DNA from: Vibrio astriarenae
GTDB taxonomy: Bacteria > Pseudomonadota > Gammaproteobacteria > Enterobacterales > Vibrionaceae
DNA: 64,000 nucleotides
Direction of reading: 5' to 3'
Assembly: GCF_010587385.1 (NCBI RefSeq)
Contig: NZ_CP047476.1
Span: 1-64,000 of the forward strand
Below, in pieces: positions 35,652-46,193 of this stretch. How positions within the stretch are numbered: the first letter of the stretch is position 1; every line of letters starts with the position of its first letter. A program made the translations under genes and the position numbers. Below the pieces are notes generated by a model. That model was not told the DNA's origin. It saw nothing but the letters and a program-made list of their open reading frames with translations, and ran no database searches.

Positions 35652-37445
35652 ATGAGAAACAAACAGACCAAACACGTCATTAACCGCAATCGGTACTGGC
35701 ACTACTTTACGCTTGCCTTGTGTGTGCTTTTAATGGCGTTGAGCGCATTGCCATCATGGTATGGTGAAAATGCGGCATTACATGTCTCTACAAGAGGCGA
35801 TGCTACGCTCGATGCAACCCAAGTTGCCAACGTACTCGCCTCTCACAACATCGACACTAAACAGATTACCCAGCAAGATAATCGTGTGGTTGTTACGTTA
35901 GAAAACCCAGAACAGCAGGCTTTGGCACAAGCAGAGTTAGCAGACACTCTACCGGAAGGGGCAACGATTGCCCTTGCATCGGAACCAGCTGCCCCTCAAT
36001 GGTTACTTAACCTCGGTTTTAATCCTGTTAAATTGGGATTGGATCTGCGTGGCGGCGTACAGTTCCTGTTAGACGTCGATATGGAGCCTGTGTATCAGGC
36101 ACATCGTCAAATGGTGATTGACGATCTCACATCAGAACTGTCTCGCGCTCGTGGTCGAGTGGTAGGAGATAGTGCGCAAATTACGCTTCGAAGCGATGCT
36201 GACGCGAGTGAATTGCGACGTTTAGCAAGAGAGCGCTTTCCAAATTGGCAATTGACTGGCTCAGATAGACAATTTCAACTGTCGTTATCAACAGAAGAGC
36301 AAAATGAGCTGCGACGCTTAACGGTAATGCAGAACCTACAAATAATGCGTAGCCGACTCACCGAGCTAGGGATTACCGAAGCGTCTGTGCAACGCCAAGG
36401 AGAGAATCGTATTCGTATTGAGTTGCCGGGCGTCCAAGACCCTGCAGCGGCGAAGGATGTGATTGGTGCTACGGCATCACTGGCATTTCACTCGGTGCCA
36501 AATACCGTCAATCGTGACTCTTTAGTGATTGACGACCAGCAAGGGCAACCTGTCAGCGTATCACGCCGTGCTGTATTGGGTGGTGAGCATATTGTTGATG
36601 CACGCGCTGGCGTGGGTGAGTTTGGTGACGCTGAAGTGAATATCAGTTTAGATGGACTAGGCGGTCGAAAAATGGCGAACTTCTCCCGTCAGAACATCGG
36701 TAACCCTATGGCGACGGTGTATAGCGAATACAGTCGTGCTCAAGATGGTTCGAGTGAGAAAAATAGCGAAGTGATCAGTGTGGCGACGATTCAATCACAG
36801 CTAGGTAACCGCTTCAGAATCACGGGTATTGGCACGATGAATGATGCTCAAGAGCTGGCTCTTCTTTTGCGTGCTGGCTCGCTGACTGCGCCTGTGACCA
36901 TTGTTGAAGAGCGTACAATTGGCCCTTCTCTTGGTGCTGAGAACGTGAAGAATGGCTTTGCTGCACTAGCGTTAGGTTTGGGGATTACGTTTACCTTCAT
37001 CGCACTTTGGTATCGTCGTCTTGGTTGGGTGGCAAACGCGGCATTGCTGACGAATATGGTGATGTTGTTTGGACTCATTGCTTTGTTGCCCGGTGCGGTG
37101 CTAACGCTACCTGGTATAGCAGGGCTGGTTCTAACTGTAGGTATGGCAGTAGATACCAATGTACTTATCTTCGAGCGTATTAAGGATAAAATGGGTGAGG
37201 GGCGCACCTTTGCAGCTTCAATTGATAGAGGTTTCCAGAGTGCATTCTCGTCTGTCTTTGATGCCAACTTAACCACCATGATTGTCGCGATAGCACTTTA
37301 CGCTATCGGTAATGGGCCTGTTCAGGGGTTTGCGTTGACACTTGCCTTAGGTCTATTGACCAGTATGTTTACTGGTATTTTTGCTTCAAGAATCTTGATC
37401 AATACGATTTGGGGGCGTGATCAACGCCGAGATGTGAGGGTGTAA
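35652..37445 (+). CDS. secD2: protein translocase subunit SecD (second, VemP-controlled copy)
   Basis: RND-family membrane protein of 597 residues that, with SecF, uses ion flow to pull proteins across the inner membrane. It has an N-terminal helix (about 17-33), a large periplasmic P1 region with the signature LGLDLRGGVQFLLDVD near 132, and five C-terminal helices with ALGLGITFTFIALWYRRLGW, TVGMAVDTNVLIFERIKD and GFALTLALGLLTSMFTG. The Asp in AVDTN is the conserved ion-path residue. The VemP leader identifies it as the regulated SecDF2 set; the main copy (with yajC) is elsewhere. Confidence 0.93.
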   Translation: MRNKQTKHVINRNRYWHYFTLALCVLLMALSALPSWYGENAALHVSTRGDATLDATQVANVLASHNIDTKQITQQDNRVVVTLENPEQQALAQAELADTLPEGATIALASEPAAPQWLLNLGFNPVKLGLDLRGGVQFLLDVDMEPVYQAHRQMVIDDLTSELSRARGRVVGDSAQITLRSDADASELRRLARERFPNWQLTGSDRQFQLSLSTEEQNELRRLTVMQNLQIMRSRLTELGITEASVQRQGENRIRIELPGVQDPAAAKDVIGATASLAFHSVPNTVNRDSLVIDDQQGQPVSVSRRAVLGGEHIVDARAGVGEFGDAEVNISLDGLGGRKMANFSRQNIGNPMATVYSEYSRAQDGSSEKNSEVISVATIQSQLGNRFRITGIGTMNDAQELALLLRAGSLTAPVTIVEERTIGPSLGAENVKNGFAALALGLGITFTFIALWYRRLGWVANAALLTNMVMLFGLIALLPGAVLTLPGIAGLVLTVGMAVDTNVLIFERIKDKMGEGRTFAASIDRGFQSAFSSVFDANLTTMIVAIALYAIGNGPVQGFALTLALGLLTSMFTGIFASRILINTIWGRDQRRDVRV

Positions 37446-37447
37446 CA

Positions 37448-38347
37448 ATGAAACGATTGATTAATTTGAGCAAGATTCGTTTTGGCATGTCAGTGATCTC
37501 TTTGGCTTTGGTGCTAGGTGCCCTCGTCACTATCGTATTTAAAGGCTTTAATTGGGGACTAGACTTCACTGGCGGTGTGGTGAGCGAGTTCCAAGTAGAG
37601 CACGCATTAACGGCAGATGAGATTAAACAGACGTTTGATCAAGTGCTTGGGCAAGAGGTCCAACTCACACAATCTGGCGAGAGTGGCCGATGGTCTGTTC
37701 GCTACAGCCAGCCGGAAGGTGAAATGCAATCGATAGGAGAGATCCTGTCGTCCCTGCACACTAATGTCAAAGTGCTCAATAGCAGCATCGTTGGCCCACA
37801 AGTGGGTCAGGATATGGTGGAAAAAGGCGGCCTAGCTGTGTTGAGTTGTATCATTCTCACCATGCTTTACTTGAGTTGGCGCTTTGAGTGGCGTTTGGCT
37901 CTGGGCGCTTTGAGCGCACTTGTTTACGATATTGTGTTGGTGCTTGGCCTGTTCTCTCTTACGGGTTTAGAGTTTAACCTTACTGTATTGGCGGCTGTTT
38001 TGGCTGTGCTGGGTTACTCACTTAATGACTCAATCATTATTGCAGACCGCGTAAGGGAGTTGTTTAAAGGTAACCCGAACGGCAATACTGGTAAGCTGAT
38101 TGATTCGGCAGTGATGGCGACCTTCTCAAGAACAGTGATTACATCAGGAACGACATTCGCGACTGTAGCGTGTTTGTGGTTGCTAGGGGGCGCGCCTTTG
38201 CAAGGATTTGCGATAGCCCTGTGCTTCGGTATCGTGAGTGGTACTTGGTCATCAATATCGGTGGGGGTGACACTGCCTCAGCTTATCGGTTTGAAGCCTG
38301 AGCACTACATCGTAAGAAAAGATGAGTATGAAGAGGAGTACCCTTAA
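37448..38347 (+). CDS. secF2: protein translocase subunit SecF (second copy)
   Basis: Membrane partner of SecD, 299 residues, starting two bases after the secD2 stop. The N-terminal helix is followed by the SecF motif GFNWGLDFTGGVV, a small periplasmic domain, and five helices with VYDIVLVLGLFSLTGLEFNLTVLAAVLAVLGYSLNDSIIIADRVRE, which holds the conserved Asp/Asn pair. The RTVITSGTTFATVACLWLLGG segment is typical of SecF. Confidence 0.95.
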   Translation: MKRLINLSKIRFGMSVISLALVLGALVTIVFKGFNWGLDFTGGVVSEFQVEHALTADEIKQTFDQVLGQEVQLTQSGESGRWSVRYSQPEGEMQSIGEILSSLHTNVKVLNSSIVGPQVGQDMVEKGGLAVLSCIILTMLYLSWRFEWRLALGALSALVYDIVLVLGLFSLTGLEFNLTVLAAVLAVLGYSLNDSIIIADRVRELFKGNPNGNTGKLIDSAVMATFSRTVITSGTTFATVACLWLLGGAPLQGFAIALCFGIVSGTWSSISVGVTLPQLIGLKPEHYIVRKDEYEEEYP

Positions 38348-38365
38348 CTCATTCCCTTAGCGATA

Positions 38366-38404
38366 AAAAAATGCCGCTCTTTTTGCAGGAGCGGCATTTT
38401 TGTT
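38366..38404. terminator. terminator shared by secF2 and the ATP-grasp gene
   Basis: AAAAATGCCGCTC pairs with GAGCGGCATTTTT around a 9-nt loop, with A/T tracts at both ends serving both convergent transcripts. Confidence 0.92.
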
Positions 38405-38419
38405 TATGGGTGATTTTTG

Positions 38420-39385
38420 CTATTTACTAAAAATACCAAACTGCTTGGCAGCGTAGGCAACACGCTCAGCCGGTTTAGGATACTCAGCAGGAGTACCCAG
38501 ATTTTCGATGTGTTGTAGGCGAGGCAGTAATCCAGAACCATTGGCAATTTGGATAGCGAGGCCCGGACGAGCGTTTAGCTCAAGTACCATTGGGCCTTCT
38601 TCTTTATCTAGAACCATATCAGTGCCCATATAGCCAAGCCCTGTCATTTCCCAAGCACTTGCTGCCAGTTCAAGTAAGCGATCCCAGTGAGGAACTTGCA
38701 GTTGCCCCAGCTCTTGGCCCGTATCGGGGTGATGAGTGACCGGTTGGTCAAACTGAACCGCTCGAACTGCTCGTCCAGTGGCGATATCGATACCGATGCC
38801 GACAGCACCTTGGTGCAAGTTAGCTTTGCCATCAGAGGCGGTAGTTGAACAGCGCATCATTGCCATCACTGGGTAGCCTTTAAACACGATAATACGTACG
38901 TCAGGTACCCCTTCGACACTGTAACCTTCGAAGCAATCATCAAACTTGATGAGGTTTTCAACCACGGCAACGTCATTTTTACCACCTAAAGAGAACAGAC
39001 CCGCCAATGTATTGCTAATGTGGCGCTCGACATCTTCTTCATTGATGGTTGAGCCAGAAGGTTTGGTGTAAACGCCATCTTTGTGTGAAATCACAACCAA
39101 AATGCCTTTACCACCACTACCTTGCGCTGGTTTGATTACAAACCCTGGCCAGTTTTTTACCATCTTGTGGATAGATTTAACGTCTGCCTGAGTCGAAATC
39201 GTGCCAATCAGAGCTGGCACAGTACAACCAGCGGCTTCTGCAATAATTTTGGTTTTGAGCTTATCGTCCACCAAAGGGTATTTTGAGCGATCATTGTAGC
39301 GGCCAATGTAACTGTGGTTACGCTGGTTCATGCCCATGATACCCTTGGCACGAAGCTTACCTGGTGAGGTTAAACGTGAAAACAT
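38420..39385 (-). CDS. RimK-like ATP-grasp ligase (alpha-L-glutamate ligase-like)
   Basis: ATP-grasp enzyme of 321 residues. The ATP-binding loop GFVIKPAQGSGGKGILVV (about 75-92), the middle region ENLIKFDDCF and PDVRIIVFKGYPVMAMMRCST, and the metal-binding end LDKEEGPMVLELNARPGLAIQIAN are intact, so it is probably active. Relatives attach amino acids or peptides to a carboxylate. It is the last gene of a tight three-gene operon with a 7TM transglutaminase-like protein (3 bases upstream) and a retropepsin-like lipoprotein. The substrate is not known to me. Confidence 0.9.
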   Translation of the reverse strand: MFSRLTSPGKLRAKGIMGMNQRNHSYIGRYNDRSKYPLVDDKLKTKIIAEAAGCTVPALIGTISTQADVKSIHKMVKNWPGFVIKPAQGSGGKGILVVISHKDGVYTKPSGSTINEEDVERHISNTLAGLFSLGGKNDVAVVENLIKFDDCFEGYSVEGVPDVRIIVFKGYPVMAMMRCSTTASDGKANLHQGAVGIGIDIATGRAVRAVQFDQPVTHHPDTGQELGQLQVPHWDRLLELAASAWEMTGLGYMGTDMVLDKEEGPMVLELNARPGLAIQIANGSGLLPRLQHIENLGTPAEYPKPAERVAYAAKQFGIFSK

Positions 39386-39388
39386 CGT

Positions 39389-40894
39389 TTAGTCCTCCGC
39401 AAGTGGTTTGAAGCGACGTAGCTCTGTTAGACGGTAGCCAGTGTATGTACCAAGCAGCAGAATACCGCCCAATACAATCAGCTGTAGACCAATGAAGTTA
39501 AAGGTTAGGTGCTGTACATAGCTGTTCGTCATTGCCAGATAAACAAGCACAGCAGTCAGTAATGAACCACCACCTTGCATTAGTACTTCCTTCGGACCTT
39601 CCTCTTCCCAAAGGATCGACATACGTTCGATTGTCCAAGATAGGATGATCATAGGGAAGAAGGTAATTGAGAGACCTTCAGTTAGGCCAATGCGGTAAGC
39701 CACCACTGTAAATACTGAGATGATCATAATTACCGTAATAATCACCGCAGATATTCGAGCCACAAGAAGCAAGTTGAGCCTTGATAGGTAGCTTCGAATA
39801 ATCAGACCCGTACCGACAATCAGCAGGAAGCCAATAATACCTGTGACAAGCTGAGTTTGAACAAAAGCAACCGCTATTAGAACTGGCATAAAGGTACCAG
39901 ACGTTTTCAGGCCAATAATCACACGTAAGAACACAACAATGAGTGCACCAATTGGGATCAGCATGATGGTTTTAAACATCGCTTGTTCCTCAAGAGGCAG
40001 ACTGTGAATGGACATGTTGAGTAGGCCGTCAGCATCCACTTTGTTGTTGGTTGCTGTTTTTGCTGAGACTTCTTGAGCGATCATTGAGAACAGCACTTGA
40101 CTGTTACTACCGCCAATCAAGTCTAGTAATGAAACGTTAGATTCATCCCAGATAAGAATGTTTGGACCAACACCTTGAGCGCCTGACTCTGGGTTGAACA
40201 GTTGCCAAGCTTTACCATCCCACACTTGGTTCATTGGTTGGATGCTTTGGCGACGGCGGCCATCTTCAAGCTCAATCACGCCAGCAATTTTGCTTGGTAC
40301 ACCCGCATAGGCAAGAATCTTGTCTACTGCTTCTACCTTCGGGAGCTCATTTAGAATTAATGCGGCATTTTGGCTATCGCCATCGTTCAATGTTTTGATC
40401 AGCTCACGCGTGAAGGTGATGTCATCCGCAGAGCGTTTTTCAGAGCGGTCGATCAATGCGATAGCAGCAGCTTCGACAGGGCCGCTAAAGGTTGGCTGGT
40501 TTCGCTCACCTTGAGGAGGGATGACTTCAACGTCAGCGTTTGGATCAACAAGGAATTGGGTTCGGTAATAAATGGTTTGCGGGCCGTTGGCCTCACGAAT
40601 CGACCATTCAGCGCGACGACCAGTTTCCGTTTCAAGGTAGGCAACACCGTAGCCTTGAGAAGAGGCAGACTCACTGATGAGTGTGTAGCCCGGTTGGGTG
40701 TGAGGTGCGGCTAAAGAAGCTTTGATTGGCTCACCTTGACCTGAGAACTCTAATCTTGCTTCGATATCCCATACTTGTCGCGTTTCGCCTGGTGTCCATG
40801 GAACACCGTAGGTTTGGTGTCTGAATACACTAAGCATGATCCCTGCGACGACCAGTGCAACGACTGATATATAAAATGGAATTTTAGACGTCAT
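39389..40894 (-). CDS. inactive transglutaminase-like 7TM protein
   Basis: Protein of 501 residues. An N-terminal helix (about 6-23) anchors a large periplasmic region containing a transglutaminase-like fold (about 40-270), annotated in this family as catalytically inactive. The C-terminal part (about 305-490) has seven predicted helices, including IMLIPIGALIVVFLRVIIGLKTSGTFMPVLIAVAFV. The family occurs with RimK-like ligases. It may present or transport the ligase's peptide substrate. It is the middle gene of the operon. Confidence 0.88.
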   Translation of the reverse strand: MTSKIPFYISVVALVVAGIMLSVFRHQTYGVPWTPGETRQVWDIEARLEFSGQGEPIKASLAAPHTQPGYTLISESASSQGYGVAYLETETGRRAEWSIREANGPQTIYYRTQFLVDPNADVEVIPPQGERNQPTFSGPVEAAAIALIDRSEKRSADDITFTRELIKTLNDGDSQNAALILNELPKVEAVDKILAYAGVPSKIAGVIELEDGRRRQSIQPMNQVWDGKAWQLFNPESGAQGVGPNILIWDESNVSLLDLIGGSNSQVLFSMIAQEVSAKTATNNKVDADGLLNMSIHSLPLEEQAMFKTIMLIPIGALIVVFLRVIIGLKTSGTFMPVLIAVAFVQTQLVTGIIGFLLIVGTGLIIRSYLSRLNLLLVARISAVIITVIMIISVFTVVAYRIGLTEGLSITFFPMIILSWTIERMSILWEEEGPKEVLMQGGGSLLTAVLVYLAMTNSYVQHLTFNFIGLQLIVLGGILLLGTYTGYRLTELRRFKPLAED

Positions 40895-40905
40895 AAGTTA
40901 CCTTG

Positions 40906-41667
40906 TTATAGTTGTTTAATGTCCGTATGAATATATTTTTTGCCCACATCAACCACCGCGATGTCACGAATAAACTCACGCCCAAGTAGAACGGGGTGAC
41001 TCATCTGTGAGCGGTCAGCTAGAGTGAACTGTGCTTTCTCATGGATATCACCCAATCGAACCCACATTTCAATGACGAAACGACGCTCCGCTTCTTCATT
41101 GCTAGATTGACGAATTTTGGCCATACGCACTACCGGAGCTTCAACCCAAGTTGGCTCTGCTTTGTCATTTTGAACCACTTCTCCATCATCACCAGCGATG
41201 TGGAAGCGTACCCAGCGTTTGCCATTACGTTCAAACTGCTCAATATCTGCTGCATTGACCGATGAGGTCGCGGCGCCGGTATCTACTCTCGCATCAAACG
41301 TTGAATCGATGCCATCGAATTGAATTCGTTCCACTGAGCCTAAAGTCACTTCATTAACAGGTGTTGGCACTTGTGTTACAACAACCGGTGGTTGAGCACT
41401 TTTCTCTGAAATATCGTCCAACTGTTCGTTAAATACAGAGCGGCTCTGCTCCAAAGCAGACTGCAGTTCCAAAATTTCGTCTTCTAAAGTAAGAATGTAG
41501 TCGCTTTGGTTTGAAATTTGTAGCTCTAAATAGCTAATTTTGTTAAGAATCGAGAGCTCTGATGATTTTAGTTGTTCAAGTGTTTGCTCATGGAGAGCGA
41601 CATGATCTGTCGTAGCACAACCCGATAAGGCAAGAACCAGTAATGCAGGGAAAAGTCTTGATGTCAT
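40906..41667 (-). CDS. retropepsin-like ATP-dependent zinc protease family lipoprotein
   Basis: Lipoprotein of 253 residues: signal peptide with lipobox LSGC (Cys18), then a coiled-coil stretch (about 25-90) and a C-terminal retropepsin-like domain (about 110-253). That domain has the aspartyl motif RVDTGAATSSV with Asp, and the late VLLGREFIRD segment. It is annotated in databases as an ATP-dependent zinc protease (PF05618), though the motif points to an aspartyl-protease fold. It is the first gene of the three-gene operon and has its own promoter space after cmoB. Confidence 0.87.
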   Translation of the reverse strand: MTSRLFPALLVLALSGCATTDHVALHEQTLEQLKSSELSILNKISYLELQISNQSDYILTLEDEILELQSALEQSRSVFNEQLDDISEKSAQPPVVVTQVPTPVNEVTLGSVERIQFDGIDSTFDARVDTGAATSSVNAADIEQFERNGKRWVRFHIAGDDGEVVQNDKAEPTWVEAPVVRMAKIRQSSNEEAERRFVIEMWVRLGDIHEKAQFTLADRSQMSHPVLLGREFIRDIAVVDVGKKYIHTDIKQL

Positions 41668-41715
41668 GGTGTTTCAGTGATGATGAACTAAATTAGCGCG
41701 AGTGTAGCGCATAAC

Positions 41716-41741
41716 GGAGGAGGCTGAAAGCCTTCTCCGGT
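41716..41741 (-). terminator. hairpin downstream of cmoB
   Basis: CGGAGGAGGCT pairs with AGCCTTCTCCG (one mismatch) around GAA. No T run follows, so it may be a weak terminator or a stabilising hairpin for cmoB. Confidence 0.5.
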
Positions 41742-41785
41742 ACGTGAGAGTAAAACGATGGGAAGTTAGGTTAAGTTTCTGTCAA

Positions 41786-42757
41786 TTATGGTTTATTTGC
41801 TACTAAAATCGCACGACGAGGAGCAGGGTGTCCCTCAACTGTCTTGTTTGGATCATTCGGGTCAAGGTAGTCCGGTAGAGAGTTGTGTGTCATCCATTCG
41901 GTTGTGCGCTGTTCGCCAATGGTTGTGGTGTTTTCATCCACAATTCGTACGTTCTCAAAACCGACTTGCTCAAGCCAAACTTTCAGTGCTTTTGCAGAAG
42001 GGAAGAAGTAGACATTACGCATCTGAGCGTAACGATCGACAGGAACCAGAACCGCATTTTCGTCACCCTCAATAACGAGCGTTTCAAGAATCAATTCACC
42101 ACCAGAAACCAACTGGTCTTTGAGTTGGATAAGGTGGTCAAGTGGCGAACGGCGATGGTACAGCACCCCCATACTGAACACAGTATCGAACGCTTCCAAT
42201 TTCGGTAACTGTTCAATGCCAAGTGGTAGCAGATGTGCTCGCTGATCGTCACCCATTAACTTTCGGATGGCTTCAAATTGAACCAAAAATAGATGTGATG
42301 GATCGATGCCCACACATAAGCGAGCACCTTCACCCAGCATACGCCACATGTGATAGCCATTACCACAACCGACATCAAGTACTGAGCGATTTTCTAAAGG
42401 AGAAATATGAGGCAGGACGCGATCCCATTTCCAGTCACTACGCCACTCGGTATCAATATGAATACCGTAAACATGGTATGGACCTTTACGCCACGGATGG
42501 AAGGTCTTTAGTAGATTCTCAAGCTTTTTCAGTTCACCTTGGTGCATTGCCTCAGCATTGCCTAGCTCGACCTTCTCTTTTAGCTCAATGTTATCTGGCG
42601 TGCCGCTCGGGATCTTGTTGAGTGCACGCACCCAACGAGCAAAGTCACCATGTTCGGCATTTTGCCAGTCCGTCAGCTGCTGGGGCAGAGTGTTGAGCCA
42701 AGGCTGAAGACGTGTGTCTTGAGCAATCAATTGGTAAAAGTTGGCAAAATTGAACAT
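41786..42757 (-). CDS. cmoB: tRNA U34 carboxymethyltransferase
   Basis: Enzyme of 323 residues that uses carboxy-S-adenosylmethionine to convert 5-hydroxyuridine to 5-carboxymethoxyuridine at tRNA position 34. The methyltransferase fold starts at [21 protein letters not shown], with [12 protein letters not shown] and [17 protein letters not shown] as in E. coli CmoB (same length). The N-terminal domain [25 protein letters not shown] is diagnostic. It follows cmoA on the same strand after 83 bases. Confidence 0.97.
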   Translation of the reverse strand: MFNFANFYQLIAQDTRLQPWLNTLPQQLTDWQNAEHGDFARWVRALNKIPSGTPDNIELKEKVELGNAEAMHQGELKKLENLLKTFHPWRKGPYHVYGIHIDTEWRSDWKWDRVLPHISPLENRSVLDVGCGNGYHMWRMLGEGARLCVGIDPSHLFLVQFEAIRKLMGDDQRAHLLPLGIEQLPKLEAFDTVFSMGVLYHRRSPLDHLIQLKDQLVSGGELILETLVIEGDENAVLVPVDRYAQMRNVYFFPSAKALKVWLEQVGFENVRIVDENTTTIGEQRTTEWMTHNSLPDYLDPNDPNKTVEGHPAPRRAILVANKP

Positions 42758-42840
42758 AGTGTTGAATCCAGTCGATAAATCAGTGCCTTGGGGTTCTTTC
42801 CGCAGGCTAGAGTAAAATTGTGTGATAACTAAATCGTAGT

Positions 42841-43581
<741 letters not shown>

Positions 43582-43835
43582 TTATGCATTGTCTGATGAA
43601 GGTTCACCAGTCATAAAAAAGGCGCGTATTTTACGGTAAAAAAGGAACTGTCTCAATCACTTCATTTTCATATCATTCACGGTCACGCCCTCAATACTAG
43701 TCTATGCTCAAATTGGTGCCAGAGAGCCCGTGATTATTTACATAAGTATCAGAGATATACCGACCAATGATTCGATGATTTTTTGATGGTTCGGACAGAG
43801 GCCGGAGCCATCGTTGATTTTAGGGAGAATGGACT

Positions 43836-45008
43836 GTGAAGAAGATGATTCGTGCCACCTTGTTTGTCATTGCAATGAACAGTTTTACCGTCGCGGCGAT
43901 CAGCATACCAAACCCACCAGAGTTGAGTGCGAAAGGCTACGTACTGATGGACTATCACTCAGAAAAAGTGATCGCAGAGCAAAATGGTCGCGCTGGACTT
44001 GCACCCGCGAGCCTAACAAAATTGATGACTGCTTACGTCGTAGGCCAAGAGATTCTCGCCGAGAGGTTAGCATGGGAAGACACGGTCACGGTTGGAGTCA
44101 ATGCTTGGTCTCAAAAATTTCCTGATTCGTCAAAAATGTTCATCAAGCCAAAAGATGAAATCTCGGTCTCTGATCTAATGCATGGGGTGATTGTGCAATC
44201 TGGCAATGACGCCTGTGTTGCGCTTGCTGAGCATGTTGCGGGGAGTGAGTCTGCTTTTGTCAGTTTGATGAACGATTGGGCTGATAGCCTAGGTATGCAT
44301 GATACACGGTTTATAAATTCACATGGGCTTGATGCCGAGGGGATTCAAACTTCTCCGCGGGACATGGCAATTTTGATGAAGAACATCATCGAGGATGTAC
44401 CGGATGTGTACGAAATTTATAATGAAAAAGAGTTTACTTGGAACAAGATAAAACAGTACAACCGCAACAGCCTTCTTTGGGATAACGGCATCAATGTGGA
44501 CGGTGGAAAAACCGGTTATACCTCGAATGCAGGATATAGCCTCGTCAGTTCTGCTGTCGATGGAGATATGCGTTTGATCTCTGTTGTCATGGGAACAGAA
44601 AGCAAAAACGCACGCGTTAGCCAATCAAAGAACCTTTTGAGCTATGGTTTTCGTTTTTACACGACCAAGAAAGTCGCTGATGCTCATCAGGTGGAATCAA
44701 AAGTTCACGTGTGGAAAGGAGACATAAACGAAGTAGACGCGAGTTTCTCAAGAGACGCATACATCACACTGCCAAGGTCCAAAACTAAAAACTTAGAGCG
44801 CGCCGTAATATTCAATGAACCCCTAATGGCCCCAATTGAACTTGGGCAACAAGTGGGTGAAGTGGTTTGGATGAAAGACGAAGAAATAGTCGCAACTTAT
44901 CCACTGGTCAGCGCGCAAGCCGTGGCGGAGGGTGGTTGGTTTTCAAAGCTGTGGGATGGTTTTATGTTGTGGTTTAAGAACTTGTTTGCGTCCTTTTTGA
45001 GTAGTTAG
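43836..45008 (+). CDS. D-alanyl-D-alanine carboxypeptidase (PBP5/6 type)
   Basis: Serine peptidase of the low-molecular-mass PBP class, 390 residues, trimming the terminal D-Ala of peptidoglycan side chains. It has a signal peptide (about 1-21) and all three active-site motifs: Ser59-Leu-Thr-Lys62, Ser122-Gly-Asn and Lys225-Thr-Gly. A PBP5-like beta domain follows. The C-terminus (GGWFSKLWDGFMLWFKNLFASF) is the amphipathic helix that anchors the protein to the outer leaflet of the inner membrane. The start is a GTG with AGGGAGA upstream. Vibrios often have two such genes, so I do not name it. Confidence 0.93.
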   Translation: MKKMIRATLFVIAMNSFTVAAISIPNPPELSAKGYVLMDYHSEKVIAEQNGRAGLAPASLTKLMTAYVVGQEILAERLAWEDTVTVGVNAWSQKFPDSSKMFIKPKDEISVSDLMHGVIVQSGNDACVALAEHVAGSESAFVSLMNDWADSLGMHDTRFINSHGLDAEGIQTSPRDMAILMKNIIEDVPDVYEIYNEKEFTWNKIKQYNRNSLLWDNGINVDGGKTGYTSNAGYSLVSSAVDGDMRLISVVMGTESKNARVSQSKNLLSYGFRFYTTKKVADAHQVESKVHVWKGDINEVDASFSRDAYITLPRSKTKNLERAVIFNEPLMAPIELGQQVGEVVWMKDEEIVATYPLVSAQAVAEGGWFSKLWDGFMLWFKNLFASFLSS

Positions 45009-45010
45009 TT

Positions 45011-45889
45011 CTAGAAAAGATCAAACTGTGACTGATGATCATCGGCAGGAAATGGCGCTAAGCCAGGTAGCATAACCTTGTTATCCATATGCTTATTTAG
45101 CTGAGTATAGAGTTGAACCGCTAACTCTGGTGCGAGGACATTATCTGGAGTGTGAATCATTAAGTAAGGCTCGATTCCCTGCTTTATCCAAAGGGGCAAC
45201 TTAGTGAGCCAGGGGGCGAAAAATGCGTTGTTAGCCTCCATCTCTGGGTGGCCGATAAAGCGAATCATCGGTCGCTTTGCCGTTGCGAGCGCATGGACGG
45301 GAACGCGTGGTTTTTTCTGATGTGCATCGATCACCGCTTCAGAGGTTGGTGCTGCGGCAAATACGGGGCGGCTGTCCATAATCACTCGATTAATTTCTTG
45401 GTCGATCATCCAGCTATTTAATGTCGTCTCTGCTTCACCTTTTGCGAAAAACGCTGGATTTCGCACTTCAACGCCTAAATTAAACGCTTTGGGGAAAGAA
45501 TGGCAAAACTGCTTGAGCCGTTCTAAATCCTCAAAGCCAAAAGTTGCGGGTAGTTGAATGGTCCATTGGCCCACTTTTTCTGATAGTGGTTCCATCACTT
45601 TAAGGAAGTTCAGTAGCTCGCCGCGACTATTTTTGAGCAACTGATCGTGGGTGATGGCCTTCGGTAACTTGAAGGTAAAGCGAAAGTGATCTGGGGTGGC
45701 GTCACGCCAGTTGAGAACGGTTTGAGCACTCGGTGTCGCGTAGAACGTCGTATTACCCTCTACGGTCGAAAAAACTTGAGCGTATTTCGCGAGCCGTTCA
45801 GCGGGTTTTGTCCCTTTCCCGTAGAAGCTCTGCTGCCATTGATTGTGCGACCACAGTGTGAGACCGAGTCGAATAGGGTAGTGTTCCAT
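45011..45889 (-). CDS. DUF72 family protein (YecE-like)
   Basis: Protein of 292 residues from the ATG at 45889 (MEHYPIRLGLTLWSH; a longer frame from 45931 lacks a ribosome binding site). It is a TIM-barrel-like DUF72 protein: FSTVEGNTTFYATPS, DHFRFTFKLPKAITH, GQWTIQLPATFGF and VEVRNPAFF are family motifs. In E. coli yecE also sits between cmoA and aspS. Function unknown. It converges on the carboxypeptidase gene with only two bases between stops. Confidence 0.85.
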   Translation of the reverse strand: MEHYPIRLGLTLWSHNQWQQSFYGKGTKPAERLAKYAQVFSTVEGNTTFYATPSAQTVLNWRDATPDHFRFTFKLPKAITHDQLLKNSRGELLNFLKVMEPLSEKVGQWTIQLPATFGFEDLERLKQFCHSFPKAFNLGVEVRNPAFFAKGEAETTLNSWMIDQEINRVIMDSRPVFAAAPTSEAVIDAHQKKPRVPVHALATAKRPMIRFIGHPEMEANNAFFAPWLTKLPLWIKQGIEPYLMIHTPDNVLAPELAVQLYTQLNKHMDNKVMLPGLAPFPADDHQSQFDLF

Positions 45890-46193
45890 ACTGCTGAATT
45901 GTCCTTTTAAATCTGTCTCACTTTCGCCCATTTTGTGCGATTTTCACAACTTAATAAAGCCTATATCTCAACGCCAATAATCGGTATAATCGCCGCCAAA
46001 TTTCACCACATTGCTATGCTTTTGCACACTAATTAAGCTAAATGCAGCCAATGGGGTATAAAACACACCAAATTATCAGCTGAACAGTCGATTTAATCCG
46101 ACTTTCAGCGTATAAATGGAACTTTGAACCATCAGTATTTCTCGTGCTGGTGGAGAGTCATCAACAAATTTAAAAGATATTGGGAATTTCATT

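Noticed and set aside
36848..37279. 143-residue frame antisense to secD2
   Set aside because: It is a shadow of the strongly conserved SecD membrane domain.
42223..42621. 132-residue plus-strand frame opposite cmoB
   Set aside because: It lies fully inside cmoB in the antisense direction, with no ribosome binding site.
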